Of a stretch of DNA of 64,000 nucleotides, positions 16,300-24,348 are shown one piece after another. Position 1 is the stretch's first letter. The number at the start of each line of letters is the position of its first letter. A program made the translations under genes and the position numbers. The notes under the pieces were generated by a model. That model searched no databases, was not told where the DNA came from, and saw only the letters and a program-made list of their open reading frames with translations. Origin of the DNA: Paenisporosarcina macmurdoensis (GTDB taxonomy: Bacteria > Bacillota > Bacilli > Bacillales_A > Planococcaceae); the NCBI RefSeq assembly GCF_042658845.1, contig NZ_JBHSRI010000018.1, positions 372,001-436,000 of the forward strand, written 5' to 3'.

Positions 16300-17289
16300 T
16301 TAAGATAGATTATTTGTTTTTAATCTTTTTTCAATGAGTATATCTAATTCATTTTTAGATAGATTGATTTGATTACTCGCTTCTTGCATCATGCTGTCAA
16401 ATAATTCTTTGACACTTGGAATATGGTCGATTAGTCCTGCTATTTGTCCACTGTTGATAAATCCATTTTCCATATCGCCTTCGATTGCACCTCTGACGTG
16501 TTGCTTTTCTGTAGTCATTTCACCGTATTGTGCACGTGTCATTCCTTCCTTTTCACGTTGATCCAGCTTCATTGAATATGGCGTCTTTAACATTCTTCTT
16601 ATCATTCCTACACTTCGCCCAACAATGATCGTTTCCGTATCGATTGCATTCACAAGACTTTGCTTATACGTTTCATGAAACGGAGCTTCCTTCGTAGCAA
16701 TTAATCGAGTGCCGATTTGAATCCCACTCGCACCTAACATAAGCGCAGCAGCCAGTCCTTTGCCGTCTCCAATACCTCCAGCTGCAATTACGGGAACTTT
16801 CACATTCTTCACTATCTGAGGAATTAATGTGAAAGTCGTTAGTTCAAGAGTAGAGTTGATCCCTGCTGCTTCAAAACCTTCTGCAACAAGAATATCCGCT
16901 CCTGCTGCTTGTGCTTTTTGGGCATGTTTCACTGAGGCTACAAGAGCAATGACTGTCACACCGTGTTCATGTAATTTCGCAATATATGGCACTGGGTTTC
17001 CCGCTGAAAGAGAAACAACCGGAACATTGTGTTTGATGACAAGATCAATGAGTTCTTCTGTATAAGGAGAAACATTAATTGCGATGTTAATCGCGAAATT
17101 CTTCTTTGTCATTTTTTTCGTTTGAAGTAGTATTTCTTCGACTTCATTTGGAGTCATTGTACCGCATCCTATTGTTCCTAAACCCCCAGCTTCTGAAACA
17201 GCCGATGTTAACTGAGCGTTACTAATATTCCCCATTCCGCCTTGAATAATGGGTAAGTCGATTTGAAGCATTTCGCAAACGTATTTCAT
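16300..17289 (-). CDS. Nitronate monooxygenase / FabK-like flavoprotein
   Basis: A 329-residue TIM-barrel flavin oxidoreductase of the 2-nitropropane dioxygenase / enoyl-ACP reductase II family. Hallmarks are LPIIQGGMGNIS, SEAGGLGTIGCGTM, the phosphate-binding VPVIAAGGIGDGKGLAAALMLGASGIQIGTR, and the late YGEMTTEKQHVRGAIEGD segment. These proteins bind FMN and oxidise alkyl nitronates or act on 2-enoyl substrates; which applies here cannot be read. It is separate from the dehydrogenase operon and has its own terminator. Confidence 0.82.
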   Translation of the reverse strand: MKYVCEMLQIDLPIIQGGMGNISNAQLTSAVSEAGGLGTIGCGTMTPNEVEEILLQTKKMTKKNFAINIAINVSPYTEELIDLVIKHNVPVVSLSAGNPVPYIAKLHEHGVTVIALVASVKHAQKAQAAGADILVAEGFEAAGINSTLELTTFTLIPQIVKNVKVPVIAAGGIGDGKGLAAALMLGASGIQIGTRLIATKEAPFHETYKQSLVNAIDTETIIVGRSVGMIRRMLKTPYSMKLDQREKEGMTRAQYGEMTTEKQHVRGAIEGDMENGFINSGQIAGLIDHIPSVKELFDSMMQEASNQINLSKNELDILIEKRLKTNNLS

Positions 17290-17372
17290 TAATTATCCAC
17301 CTCTACTCAATTATGTTATAGTAAATTCATTAGAAAGACAATTGCGTTAATTTGATATAGGGGGTAATAATT

Positions 17373-17900
17373 TTGATCGTTACGTTTAAAGGAAAAACAC
17401 CGGTACTAGATCCTACGGTATTTGTTGCACCAGGAGCTAAGATTATTGGGGAGGTTTTAGTAGGAGAAGAATCAACTATTTGGTTTAATACGGTACTTCG
17501 CGGAGATGAAGGGTTGATTTCAATTGGAAAACGATGCAGCATCCAGGACAATTCGACGATTCATTTATATGAAGATGCCCCTGTTATTGTAGAAGATGAA
17601 GTGACAGTTGGACATAATGTCATCCTTCATGGTTGCAAAGTGGGTAGACGCTCAATTATCGGCATGGGTTCAACGATTCTTGATCATGCAGAAATCGGAG
17701 AAGAATGCATCATTGGAGCGAATACATTAATTCCACCGGGTAAGAAAATTCCTCCCCGTTCATTAGTGGTTGGATCACCTGGGAAAGTAGTTAGAGAATT
17801 AACCGACAAAGATTTTGAAATCATTCAACTATCCATTGATACATATGTACAAAAAGGCTATGACTATCGTGAAATTTTTAAGGACCAAGAATACGAATGA
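17373..17900 (+). CDS. Gamma-carbonic-anhydrase-like hexapeptide-repeat protein (YtoA/PaaY family)
   Basis: A 175-residue left-handed beta-helix protein with repeated hexapeptide (I/V-G-x4) turns, a VLRGD loop, the metal-ligand pattern IHLYED and GHNVILHG, and a C-terminal helix after SLVVGSPGKVVREL. The start is TTG at 17373 with an AGGGGGTAATAATT ribosome site. It is closest in feel to B. subtilis YtoA; E. coli PaaY, a thioesterase tied to phenylacetate degradation, is of the same fold. Its position beside paa genes makes a PaaY-like role possible but unproven. It is one of few plus-strand genes in the catabolic region. Confidence 0.82.
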   Translation: MIVTFKGKTPVLDPTVFVAPGAKIIGEVLVGEESTIWFNTVLRGDEGLISIGKRCSIQDNSTIHLYEDAPVIVEDEVTVGHNVILHGCKVGRRSIIGMGSTILDHAEIGEECIIGANTLIPPGKKIPPRSLVVGSPGKVVRELTDKDFEIIQLSIDTYVQKGYDYREIFKDQEYE

Positions 17901-17983
17901 TAAAAAAAGTATTTTGAAACAGCTATAAAAAACGTTTGGATTATTCTCCATTCCAATGAAAAAGTACACTTGATTTATCAAAG

Positions 17984-18026
17984 CTACCCAATATCAATAA
18001 AATGAGATTGGGTAGGTTTCCTTTTT
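17984..18026 (+). terminator. Rho-independent terminator of the gamma-CA-like gene
   Basis: CTACCCAAT (17984-17992) pairs with ATTGGGTAG (18007-18015) and is followed by GTTTCCTTTTT. An IS1182 remnant begins within a few bases of the T tract. Confidence 0.75.
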
Positions 18027-18030
18027 AATG

Positions 18031-18603
18031 TTCCAGTTAAAACGACTTAGTTGATTTTCGTTACAGGCGGACGCTTTCCGCGGGCGGTCCGTGAGCCTCC
18101 TCGTCGCAAGCGACTGTGGGGTCTCACCTGGACACGCTTTTCCCGCTGGAGTCGCCGCCTTTCACTACAATCACCTACTAAATTAAAAAACAGATTTTTA
18201 GGTAATATCTTTTTATAATTAAAGTACTTAATTTAAGTGGTGTCCCGATGATTTCCAATCAGGAACCTTTAAATCTTAGTCCATCTATGTTGATCTACGA
18301 TATGGTTGTGCCAAAGAATAATATGCTTCGTCAATTCAATGAACTTGTCGCTGTTTCGAGTAGGTTGCTACACCGAAGATGCGAAAAGTAAGACCTATTC
18401 CATGACCATAAAGGTGACAGAACATAAAGATCAAGAAGCCTTTCAAAATAGCGAGGAATCGCAAACGAATTATGATCTTAATGAAGGAATTAACATGAAA
18501 AAACGTAAGGTAAGGCGAGATTTCGTTCAGAATTGAACTAAATCTCGCCTTTTTTTCAATCTCACCTACGAATGGATTTTTTAACGCGGGTTTTTCAGTT
18601 GCC
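18031..18603 (+). mobile_element. Internally deleted IS1182-family element, copy A
   Basis: About 570 bp, aligned end to end with a second copy at 32,363-32,923. It has a left segment with CAGTTAAAAC, the GC-rich leader block (18,055-18,175), a shared TTAATTTAAGTGGTGTCCCG just before the transposase ATG (18,248), a shredded transposase, a GCGAGATTTCGTTC hairpin and a common end at AACGCGGGTTTTTCAGT. The limits are drawn from where the two copies stop aligning and are approximate. It is a non-autonomous, MITE-like relic. Confidence 0.75.
18248..18536 (+). pseudogene. IS1182-family transposase remnant (copy A)
   Basis: Starts with 34 residues typical of the IS1182 transposase N terminus (ISNQEPLNLSPSMLIYDMVV, then PKNNMLRQFNELV). 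It then loses frame and jumps to fragments CYTEDAKSKTYSMTI and EAFQNSEE of the central and C-terminal regions. Comparison with copy B shows a deletion from after GCGAGGAA to the CAAACGAATTATG segment. It is not functional. Confidence 0.75.
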
Positions 18604-18649
18604 TCATTATTATCCAAACATTCTTTATGCTTTTGTTAATTTATATTGG

Positions 18650-18745
18650 TTTATCGTACATTTGCGCTACCCGCAATTTCCTCATTAGCCCACAACCATG
18701 AAAACCACATTCTTTTCGGTCTCATTCTTCACGCCCATGGCCCAA
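18650..18745. repeat. Second dispersed repeat family, copy 2
   Basis: Matches 1150-1280 through TTTATC-ACATTTGCGCT, CCGCA, ATGAAAACCACAT and GGTCTCATTCTTCACGC. It follows IS1182 copy A after a gap of about 45 bp. It is slightly shorter than copy 1, lacking its right outer arm. Confidence 0.65.
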
Positions 18746-18771
18746 TTATGATAATTCTAATTAGGTTTTAA

Positions 18772-19185
18772 TCAATTATTTGAATAGCTACAAAGTTCAA
18801 TTAAAGTGCCATCAGTTGATACGGGATTAATATAAATGAGTCTTCTTCCACGTGTGTTAGTACGCAGTGTGTCCTCGAGAAAACGAACTCCATTATTACT
18901 TGCCTCGAGTATTGCTTTGTCCAAATCGTCAACTCGATAGGCAATATGATGCACGCCTTTTCCTTTTTGTTTTATAAAGCGAGCCATTGGAGAATTCTTG
19001 TTGGTTGGTGCTAGTAATTCAATGACTTTATCATTAGTTCTGACGACAGCAACGTGTACTTCAACACCTGGTGCATCACTTGTATATCGGTCCTCTAATA
19101 GTCCATTTAATACATTCAGATAAAAGGGCAGAGCGTCATCAATACTTCTAACTGCAATTCCAACGTGATCTAAAACTTTTTCCAA
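18772..19185 (-). CDS. mce: VOC-family epimerase, methylmalonyl-CoA epimerase-like
   Basis: A 137-residue vicinal-oxygen-chelate protein with the methylmalonyl-CoA epimerase pattern: LDHVGIAVRSID at the start, IELLAPT, KGKGVHHIAYRVDDLDKAI, and the C-terminal INPVSTDGTLIELC. Metal ligands would be His7, the His of VHHIAY and the Glu of LIELC. It interconverts methylmalonyl-CoA epimers. The paa route releases acetyl-CoA and succinyl-CoA, so a link to propionyl/succinyl-CoA metabolism is plausible. The usual partner mutase genes are not adjacent, so another VOC activity is possible. Confidence 0.8.
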   Translation of the reverse strand: MEKVLDHVGIAVRSIDDALPFYLNVLNGLLEDRYTSDAPGVEVHVAVVRTNDKVIELLAPTNKNSPMARFIKQKGKGVHHIAYRVDDLDKAILEASNNGVRFLEDTLRTNTRGRRLIYINPVSTDGTLIELCSYSNN

Positions 19186-19534
19186 TTAAGTTCCTCCTTT
19201 AACTCTATAAACTTGTATTTTCATTAATTCTTTAAAATTGTGATAGAATCCACGATGACTTATTCGTTTCAATGTGGATATTCTTATTTTCAACTCTAAC
19301 ACTTCTGACTACGCCCATAAAACAAATCAATATTTCTTTCCTTCTTATTATCGGAACTTTCATATTGAAAGCTTTCTATGTATTAACTACTAGCACAGCA
19401 CCATTCATGTTCATTCAAACATATATATCCAAATCATTCTCTACATAATCAAAACTTATGAATAGTTAATCAAAAACCCAGCGAATAAAGTTAAGAAAAT
19501 GGCATATCCTAACTTTTATTCAGGAGGTGAAAAT

Positions 19535-19768
19535 ATGACAAACCAACAAAATATCGATCAACAAGGAAACCAAATTCCCAAAGCCATTAAAGACACGGCG
19601 GGAGCAGCATTTCATGCAGTGCACAGTGCTTTGGAAAAAACTGAGGATGCTGCTATGAATACGGTGGATAAAACTTCTAATGCGGTTAACGGTTTAACTG
19701 ATAAAGCAAAAAATAAGTCCGTCAATTCTCCTAACAATTCGAATACAAGCAATAATTTAAAAAACTAG
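19535..19768 (+). CDS. Small hydrophilic protein, LEA/CsbD-like composition
   Basis: A 77-residue hydrophilic, Cys-free protein rich in Asn, Lys, Ala and Asp. The start at 19535 is fixed by a strong CAGGAGGTGAAAAT ribosome site; an upstream in-frame ATG has none. The centre (KDTAGAAFHAVHSALEKTEDAAMNTVDKTSNAVNG split over residues 19-53) looks like an amphipathic helix of the stress-protein kind, with an Asn/Ser-rich tail. No family is firmly recognised. It is monocistronic, with a strong terminator. Confidence 0.65.
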   Translation: MTNQQNIDQQGNQIPKAIKDTAGAAFHAVHSALEKTEDAAMNTVDKTSNAVNGLTDKAKNKSVNSPNNSNTSNNLKN

Positions 19769-19769
19769 T

Positions 19770-19816
19770 AATAATAAAGCGCCCACGAAAAGTTAATCGT
19801 TGGGTGCTTTATTATT
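19770..19816. terminator. Bidirectional terminator
   Basis: AATAATAAAGCGCCCACGA pairs with TCGTTGGGTGCTTTATTATT around an 8-nt loop, just after the small hydrophilic protein gene. Confidence 0.75.
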
Positions 19817-20103
19817 ACTTCTTCTTAAAATAAACTGCTCTAACTAAACAGAACCACAATTCAGTGCACGACCTGCTAGCGTATCTTTACTGGGGGTGAA
19901 GATAACTTTTCTTACGAGTGTCGGATCATAGACCATTCATATAATAATGCCCTGCCTTCATTAATCATCCATTTAAATTCCATAAAAAAAGCTGTTCAAT
20001 AAAGGCACCGTTTATTAAATTTTTATTTCTTGGGAAGGTTTGCTATTATCTGTAGCAGTTGTAACGAATGTTTCTTAACATTTTAATGGAAATGTCTCGT
20101 CTG

Positions 20104-20143
20104 ATAATAAAAAATCATCCTGTCAGCTTACCAGAATGATTTT
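20104..20143 (-). terminator. Terminator downstream of paaX
   Basis: AAATCATCCTG (20112-20122) pairs with CAGAATGATTT (20132-20142), one mismatch. On the minus strand it is followed by TTTTTTATTATC. It lies about 60 bp after the paaX stop. Confidence 0.75.
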
Positions 20144-20205
20144 CGTGGCTATAGAATTAATCTGAGGTACCATTGATCAGGAAATATGTAAAAACATCAT
20201 AACCC

Positions 20206-21084
20206 TTAATCGATTATTAATGGGTGATCATCTGCATCATACGATTTGTCTTTCCACTGCATATCATTATCAACTTCAAAAACGTCTTCAAAAAATTGAC
20301 TTGCCGATTTCGCAAGCAACTTATAGTATTGCTCGAACAAAAGGGCGGCATGATTACCGTTCCATATATCTGGTAGTAGCTCTCTAGGAAGTCCGGGATC
20401 AGTAAATAAGAACTTACGGTATTCGTGGACGAGGTTTGTCCGTTCTACGAAACACTCAGCATCTGTCATTTGTCCTTTATTCATCATACTTTGATGGACA
20501 ATGAATTGTTTGCTGTAGGTCGTGATAAATTCTTGGTATTTCCCTTCGATTTCTTGCAACGGCCAGCTTTTTTCAACGAGAGATTTATCCGCTTGTGGTC
20601 CTTTATATGAGGACACGAAGAAATCTACATGAGATTGAATTTCGTACTTTTCAATAAGAAGATTCACTTCTTTTTCAAGATCGTTTGGAGAAATCCAACA
20701 GCCATTTGAAAAGCTACCAAAACCGCTCCATAATAGTTCTTTACGAAGTTCATCACGAATCTGTCTTTTTTCTTCAGGAATCGTATACATGAGCATACGC
20801 CATTTCCCATCCCAGTCGTTTGGCATCAATTTAAAAATTCGCACGGCAGCTTCTTCCATCCGAGTTTCTCCACGAAGTGTTAAGAAATAATAGCTTTTAT
20901 TTCCCTTCTTCTCTGAGTCAATCCACCCTTGCTTCATCATTCTGGAGACGGCTACGCGAACTGATTGTTCATTATGTCCAAATTCTTTTAATAGACGGAT
21001 TAAGCTTCCAATCCAGATTTTGTTTCCGTAATGTCGGATATAGTCACCATATATTGTAAAAATCATGGATTGTGTATTTGCCAC
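20206..21084 (-). CDS. paaX: PaaX-family transcriptional repressor
   Basis: A 292-residue PaaX repressor with an N-terminal winged helix (WIGSLIRLLKEFGHNEQSVRVAVSRMMKQGWI, residues about 22-53), a central region with KWRMLMYTIPEEKRQIRDELRKELLWSGFG, and the C-terminal PaaX domain. In known systems phenylacetyl-CoA releases PaaX from paa promoters. The GTG start at 21084 is preceded by only a weak purine tract. It lies downstream of the paa gene series and has its own terminator. The inverted repeat in front of paaA (30,460-30,500) is a candidate target. Confidence 0.9.
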   Translation of the reverse strand: MANTQSMIFTIYGDYIRHYGNKIWIGSLIRLLKEFGHNEQSVRVAVSRMMKQGWIDSEKKGNKSYYFLTLRGETRMEEAAVRIFKLMPNDWDGKWRMLMYTIPEEKRQIRDELRKELLWSGFGSFSNGCWISPNDLEKEVNLLIEKYEIQSHVDFFVSSYKGPQADKSLVEKSWPLQEIEGKYQEFITTYSKQFIVHQSMMNKGQMTDAECFVERTNLVHEYRKFLFTDPGLPRELLPDIWNGNHAALLFEQYYKLLAKSASQFFEDVFEVDNDMQWKDKSYDADDHPLIID

Positions 21085-21173
21085 TTGTACTCACTCTTTC
21101 TTTTTTTGCGCATTATTATATTTCACGATACATCCTGACTCTCATTATATCGTTATATCGCAAAAAGGAAAAT

Positions 21174-21950
21174 TTAATTACCAGTGAATACAGGACTTCT
21201 TTTTTCACTAAATGCGGTAAGCGCTTCCATTCGGTCTGAAGTCGGTATGGTTAATTCGTAAGCTTTCGATTCAATTGCCAGACCAGTTTGCAAATCCGTA
21301 TTCATACCTTGAGTAATGGCATATTTTGCTTGTTTAATCGCAACCTGGCCATTTTTCATGATATCGAAAGCAAGTTGTTCGCAAGCTGTTAGAAGCTCTT
21401 CTTTCTTAACAACCTTTAACACGACTCCAAGATCTACACCTTCTTCTGCGGTGAATTTTCTTGCTGTGAAGATTAGTTCCTTCGCTTTCATTTCCCCTAC
21501 GAGCCTTGGAAGACGTTGTGTACCTCCGGCTCCCGGAATAATAGCCCAGCTCGTTTCGGTGAGTCCCATCTTCACACCTTGTGCTGCAATAGAAAAATCA
21601 CAAGCAATCATTAATTCAAAACCACCACCAAATGCATAGCCGTTTACAGCAGCAATTGTGGGTTGTGGAAGATTAGCGATACTGTTAAAGGCGTCCCTGA
21701 TGGCTTTGACATTTCTTCGCACTTCAGTTTCTTTCAATGTTTTGCGTTCTTTCAAATCTGCTCCAGCACTGAATGATTTTTCTCCTGCACCTGTAAAAAT
21801 GACGACACTCACTTCTGGATCAAGAGAAATCGAATCAGTCACCTTTTGTAGTTCATCAAGAGTTTCGTAATTGAAGCAGTTCATTGCTTCTTCTCGATTA
21901 ATGGTTACATAAGCAATATGGTTTTGTTTTTTAATTAATATAGTTGTCAT
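21174..21950 (-). CDS. Enoyl-CoA hydratase/isomerase (third paralogue)
   Basis: A 258-residue crotonase. The start at 21950 (MTTILIKKQ) is fixed by GAAGGAGAATACC. The oxyanion-hole pattern AGADLKERK and GYAFGGGFELM, and ETSWAIIPGAGGTQRLPRLVG with the catalytic Glu, indicate a true hydratase of the PaaF/FadB type. It lies at the end of the paa series, after paaJ and a gap of about 245 bp with tandem repeats. In the pathway it could hydrate 2,3-dehydroadipyl-CoA, the job formally given to PaaF; which paralogue does so cannot be decided here. Confidence 0.88.
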   Translation of the reverse strand: MTTILIKKQNHIAYVTINREEAMNCFNYETLDELQKVTDSISLDPEVSVVIFTGAGEKSFSAGADLKERKTLKETEVRRNVKAIRDAFNSIANLPQPTIAAVNGYAFGGGFELMIACDFSIAAQGVKMGLTETSWAIIPGAGGTQRLPRLVGEMKAKELIFTARKFTAEEGVDLGVVLKVVKKEELLTACEQLAFDIMKNGQVAIKQAKYAITQGMNTDLQTGLAIESKAYELTIPTSDRMEALTAFSEKRSPVFTGN

Positions 21951-22037
21951 GGTATTCTCCTTCATTAAAAACTGTTCAACTTCAATAACATGAGATTGAT
22001 TTTCACTACCTCACTGGGTTTATCGACTATTTTTAAC

Positions 22038-22121
22038 CGACCAACTTTGGTGCGTTTTCGACCAACTTTATCGGCATTCCGACCAACTTTTAACTGTTTC
22101 CGACCATTCTCTTGGAGGGAG
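22038..22121. repeat. 21-bp tandem repeat, four units
   Basis: Units begin CGACCAACTTT or CGACCATTCTC at 22038, 22059, 22080 and 22101, exactly 21 bp apart, with a degenerate CGACTATTTTT unit just before. The period is seven codons, so both strands read as heptapeptide-like repeats (FxRPT on plus). No ribosome site or family supports a protein. It lies between paaJ and the third crotonase gene. Confidence 0.7.
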
Positions 22122-22197
22122 ACACCATTCCACCGGAGAAAGACAATAAGTAAACAATTAATGCGCGAATCGATCTAGAAAGAGATTACCGATAGTA

Positions 22198-23403
22198 TTA
22201 TTCCGATACATTCTCAATAATTACCGCGATTCCCTGTCCTACGCCAATACACATGGTAGCAAGTCCGTATGTAACATGTTGTTTTTTCATTTCATATAAA
22301 AGAGTAGTCAAAATTCGTGCACCGCTAGCACCAAGGGGGTGTCCAAAAGCAATCGCTCCACCGTTTACATTTACTTTCTGGTCGTCTAATCCTAATTGTC
22401 TTATACATTCAAGTGATTGTGATGCAAAGGCTTCATTCAACTCAACTAGTCCAATATCATCTGTAGTTAATCCCGCTCGTTCCAGTGCCTTTCTAGTTGC
22501 GAAGATGGGACCAAGCCCCATTACGTCTGGTTCTAGACCAGCTGTTGCTCCAGTAACATATCGGGCAAGTGGTTTAAGGTTAAGTTCTTTCGCTTTTTCA
22601 GCACTCATAAGAAGTAAAGCGGACGCACCGTCATTGACTCCTGAAGCATTGCCTGCTGTAACGCTACCACCATTAAATATCGGTTTAAGCTTAGTCAGTT
22701 TTTCAACGGTGGTATCTGGACGAGGATGTTCATCTTGGTCCACTACAATTTCGTTGCCTTTCCGATCAACATAAACAACCGGGACGATTTCTTCAGCAAA
22801 GCGATTTTTTTCCATTGCTTTTTTCGCACGTTGTTGACTTTGATAAGCAAATAAATCCTGATCTTTACGCGTTATATTAAAACGCTGCGCCACGTTTTCA
22901 GCTGTTTGTGGCATCGAATCTGCGCCATACATTTCCTTCAACTTATTATTAGTAAAACGCCAGCCGATTGTTGTATCAATCATTTCCATATTCCCTCTTG
23001 GAAATGCCTGATTTGGCTTAGCCATGACGAATGGTGCACGCGTCATACTTTCGGTTCCACCAGCAATGTAAATATCGCCTTCTCCTACCGCAATTGCTCT
23101 TGCGGCATACATAACAGCATCGAGGCCTGAACCACAAAGTCGGTTAATCGTAGTCCCTGCCACTTCAACAGGTAGACCTGCTAATAAGCCAGACATGCGC
23201 GCTACATTACGGTTATCTTCTCCTGCCTGATTGGCATTTCCTAAAACCACTTCCTCGATTTGCCCCGTTAATAGCTTAGGATTACGTTCTACAAGGGCTT
23301 TTATCACGACTGCTCCTAAATCATCTGGCCGCACATCTTTTAATGCACCATTATATCTTCCGATAGGGGTCCGTACAGCATCTACAATAACTACTTCTCT
23401 CAT
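22198..23403 (-). CDS. paaJ: 3-oxoadipyl-CoA / acetyl-CoA C-acyltransferase
   Basis: A 401-residue thiolase with the acylation Cys in RLCGSGLDAVMYAAR, VELNEAFASQSLE, NVNGGAIAFGHPLGASGARI and the proton-donor Cys in TMCIGVGQGIAV. The PaaJ/PcaF-type stretch EPDVMGLGPIFATRKAL is present. It cleaves 3-oxoadipyl-CoA to succinyl-CoA and acetyl-CoA, the last paa step, and may also act on 3-oxo-5,6-dehydrosuberyl-CoA. Its ATG overlaps the paaH stop by 4 bp, so the two are translationally coupled. Confidence 0.92.
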   Translation of the reverse strand: MREVVIVDAVRTPIGRYNGALKDVRPDDLGAVVIKALVERNPKLLTGQIEEVVLGNANQAGEDNRNVARMSGLLAGLPVEVAGTTINRLCGSGLDAVMYAARAIAVGEGDIYIAGGTESMTRAPFVMAKPNQAFPRGNMEMIDTTIGWRFTNNKLKEMYGADSMPQTAENVAQRFNITRKDQDLFAYQSQQRAKKAMEKNRFAEEIVPVVYVDRKGNEIVVDQDEHPRPDTTVEKLTKLKPIFNGGSVTAGNASGVNDGASALLLMSAEKAKELNLKPLARYVTGATAGLEPDVMGLGPIFATRKALERAGLTTDDIGLVELNEAFASQSLECIRQLGLDDQKVNVNGGAIAFGHPLGASGARILTTLLYEMKKQHVTYGLATMCIGVGQGIAVIIENVSE

Positions 23404-24272
23404 TTTTTAATCAACTCTTCTTCTATTGTATAGTCGTATACACCTTTACCACTTTTTCGTCCGAGGCGCCCTGCTTTAACATACTGTTCAAGGATAGGCG
23501 CAGGACGGTACTTCTCCCCAAGCTTTTCGTGTAAATACCTCAAGTTATTTAAGCGCGTATCTAGTCCAACGAGGTCAACAAGTTCGAACGGACCCATTGG
23601 ATAATTTAAGCCAAGTTTAATTGCCTTATCAATTTCTTCAGGTGTCCCAAGACCTTCTTGAAGCATGTAAAATGCTTCGTTACCAACAAGTGCGCTGATC
23701 CGACTAGTGATGAACCCTGGGAATTCTTTAATAACGACCGTTTCTTTGCCCATATTGACAGCAACTTGTCTGATCGTCACAGCTGTTTCATCGCTTGTTT
23801 CTAAGCCCCTGACAATTTCTACTAGTGGCATTTTATGTACAGGATTAAAAAAGTGCATCGCGATTGTTTTTTCTGGACGCTTAGCGAATGAAGCAATCTC
23901 GGTTGGACTCATCGTCGATGTATTCGTTGCAAAATAACAATGTGCAGGTGCATATTGTTCAATCGTTTCAAACACCTTTTTTTTAATAGCCATTTCTTCA
24001 GGAACAGCTTCAATAATTAAATCAGCTAGTCCCGCAGCTTTAGATAAATCACTTTCAAATCTTAAGTTGCGGTGTGCTTGTTCAGCTTTTTCTGAAGAAA
24101 TCTTCCCAAGTGAAAGGCCTTTTTTAATAATGGTTTCAATTTCTTGTTTCGCATTTTGCAATGCAGCTTCATTAATGTCAACAACTGTCACTGCATAGCC
24201 GCCAACTGCTCCGACATATGCAATGCCTCTTCCCATTAAGCCTGATCCGACGACAACAATTTGCTGAATCAT
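23400..24272 (-). CDS. paaH: 3-hydroxyacyl-CoA dehydrogenase
   Basis: A 290-residue enzyme with an N-terminal Rossmann fold (VVGSGLMGRGIAYVGA), TNTSTMSPTEIA, the catalytic MHFFNPVHKMPLVEIVRG and a C-terminal dimerisation domain (GLNYPMGPFELVDLVGLDTRL). It oxidises 3-hydroxyadipyl-CoA with NAD+ in the paa route; 3-hydroxybutyryl-CoA dehydrogenases are the same family. The AAAAGGAGGAGTATAAC ribosome site gives a confident start. It is followed directly by paaJ. Confidence 0.92.
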   Translation of the reverse strand: MIQQIVVVGSGLMGRGIAYVGAVGGYAVTVVDINEAALQNAKQEIETIIKKGLSLGKISSEKAEQAHRNLRFESDLSKAAGLADLIIEAVPEEMAIKKKVFETIEQYAPAHCYFATNTSTMSPTEIASFAKRPEKTIAMHFFNPVHKMPLVEIVRGLETSDETAVTIRQVAVNMGKETVVIKEFPGFITSRISALVGNEAFYMLQEGLGTPEEIDKAIKLGLNYPMGPFELVDLVGLDTRLNNLRYLHEKLGEKYRPAPILEQYVKAGRLGRKSGKGVYDYTIEEELIKK

Positions 24273-24303
24273 CGTTATACTCCTCCTTTTTAGGTGAAAG
24301 AAT

Positions 24304-24333
24304 ACGGACAGGGATTGGAATCTCCCTGTCCGT
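24304..24333 (-). terminator. Stem-loop between aldehyde dehydrogenase and paaH
   Basis: ACGGACAGGGA (24304-24314) pairs perfectly with TCCCTGTCCGT (24323-24333). Only a short mixed U tract follows on the minus strand. It may be a partial terminator or an mRNA-processing element between aldehyde dehydrogenase and paaH. Confidence 0.55.
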
Positions 24334-24348
24334 CAATTAACTCAAATA

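Noticed and set aside
22038..22121. Possible CRISPR-like array
   Set aside because: Units are 21 bp with no separate spacers; no cas genes in the window.
22253..22774. Long plus-strand frame opposite paaJ (and similar long frames opposite paaF, the crotonases and hpaG)
   Set aside because: Antisense shadows of well-recognised genes with no ribosome sites or family features.
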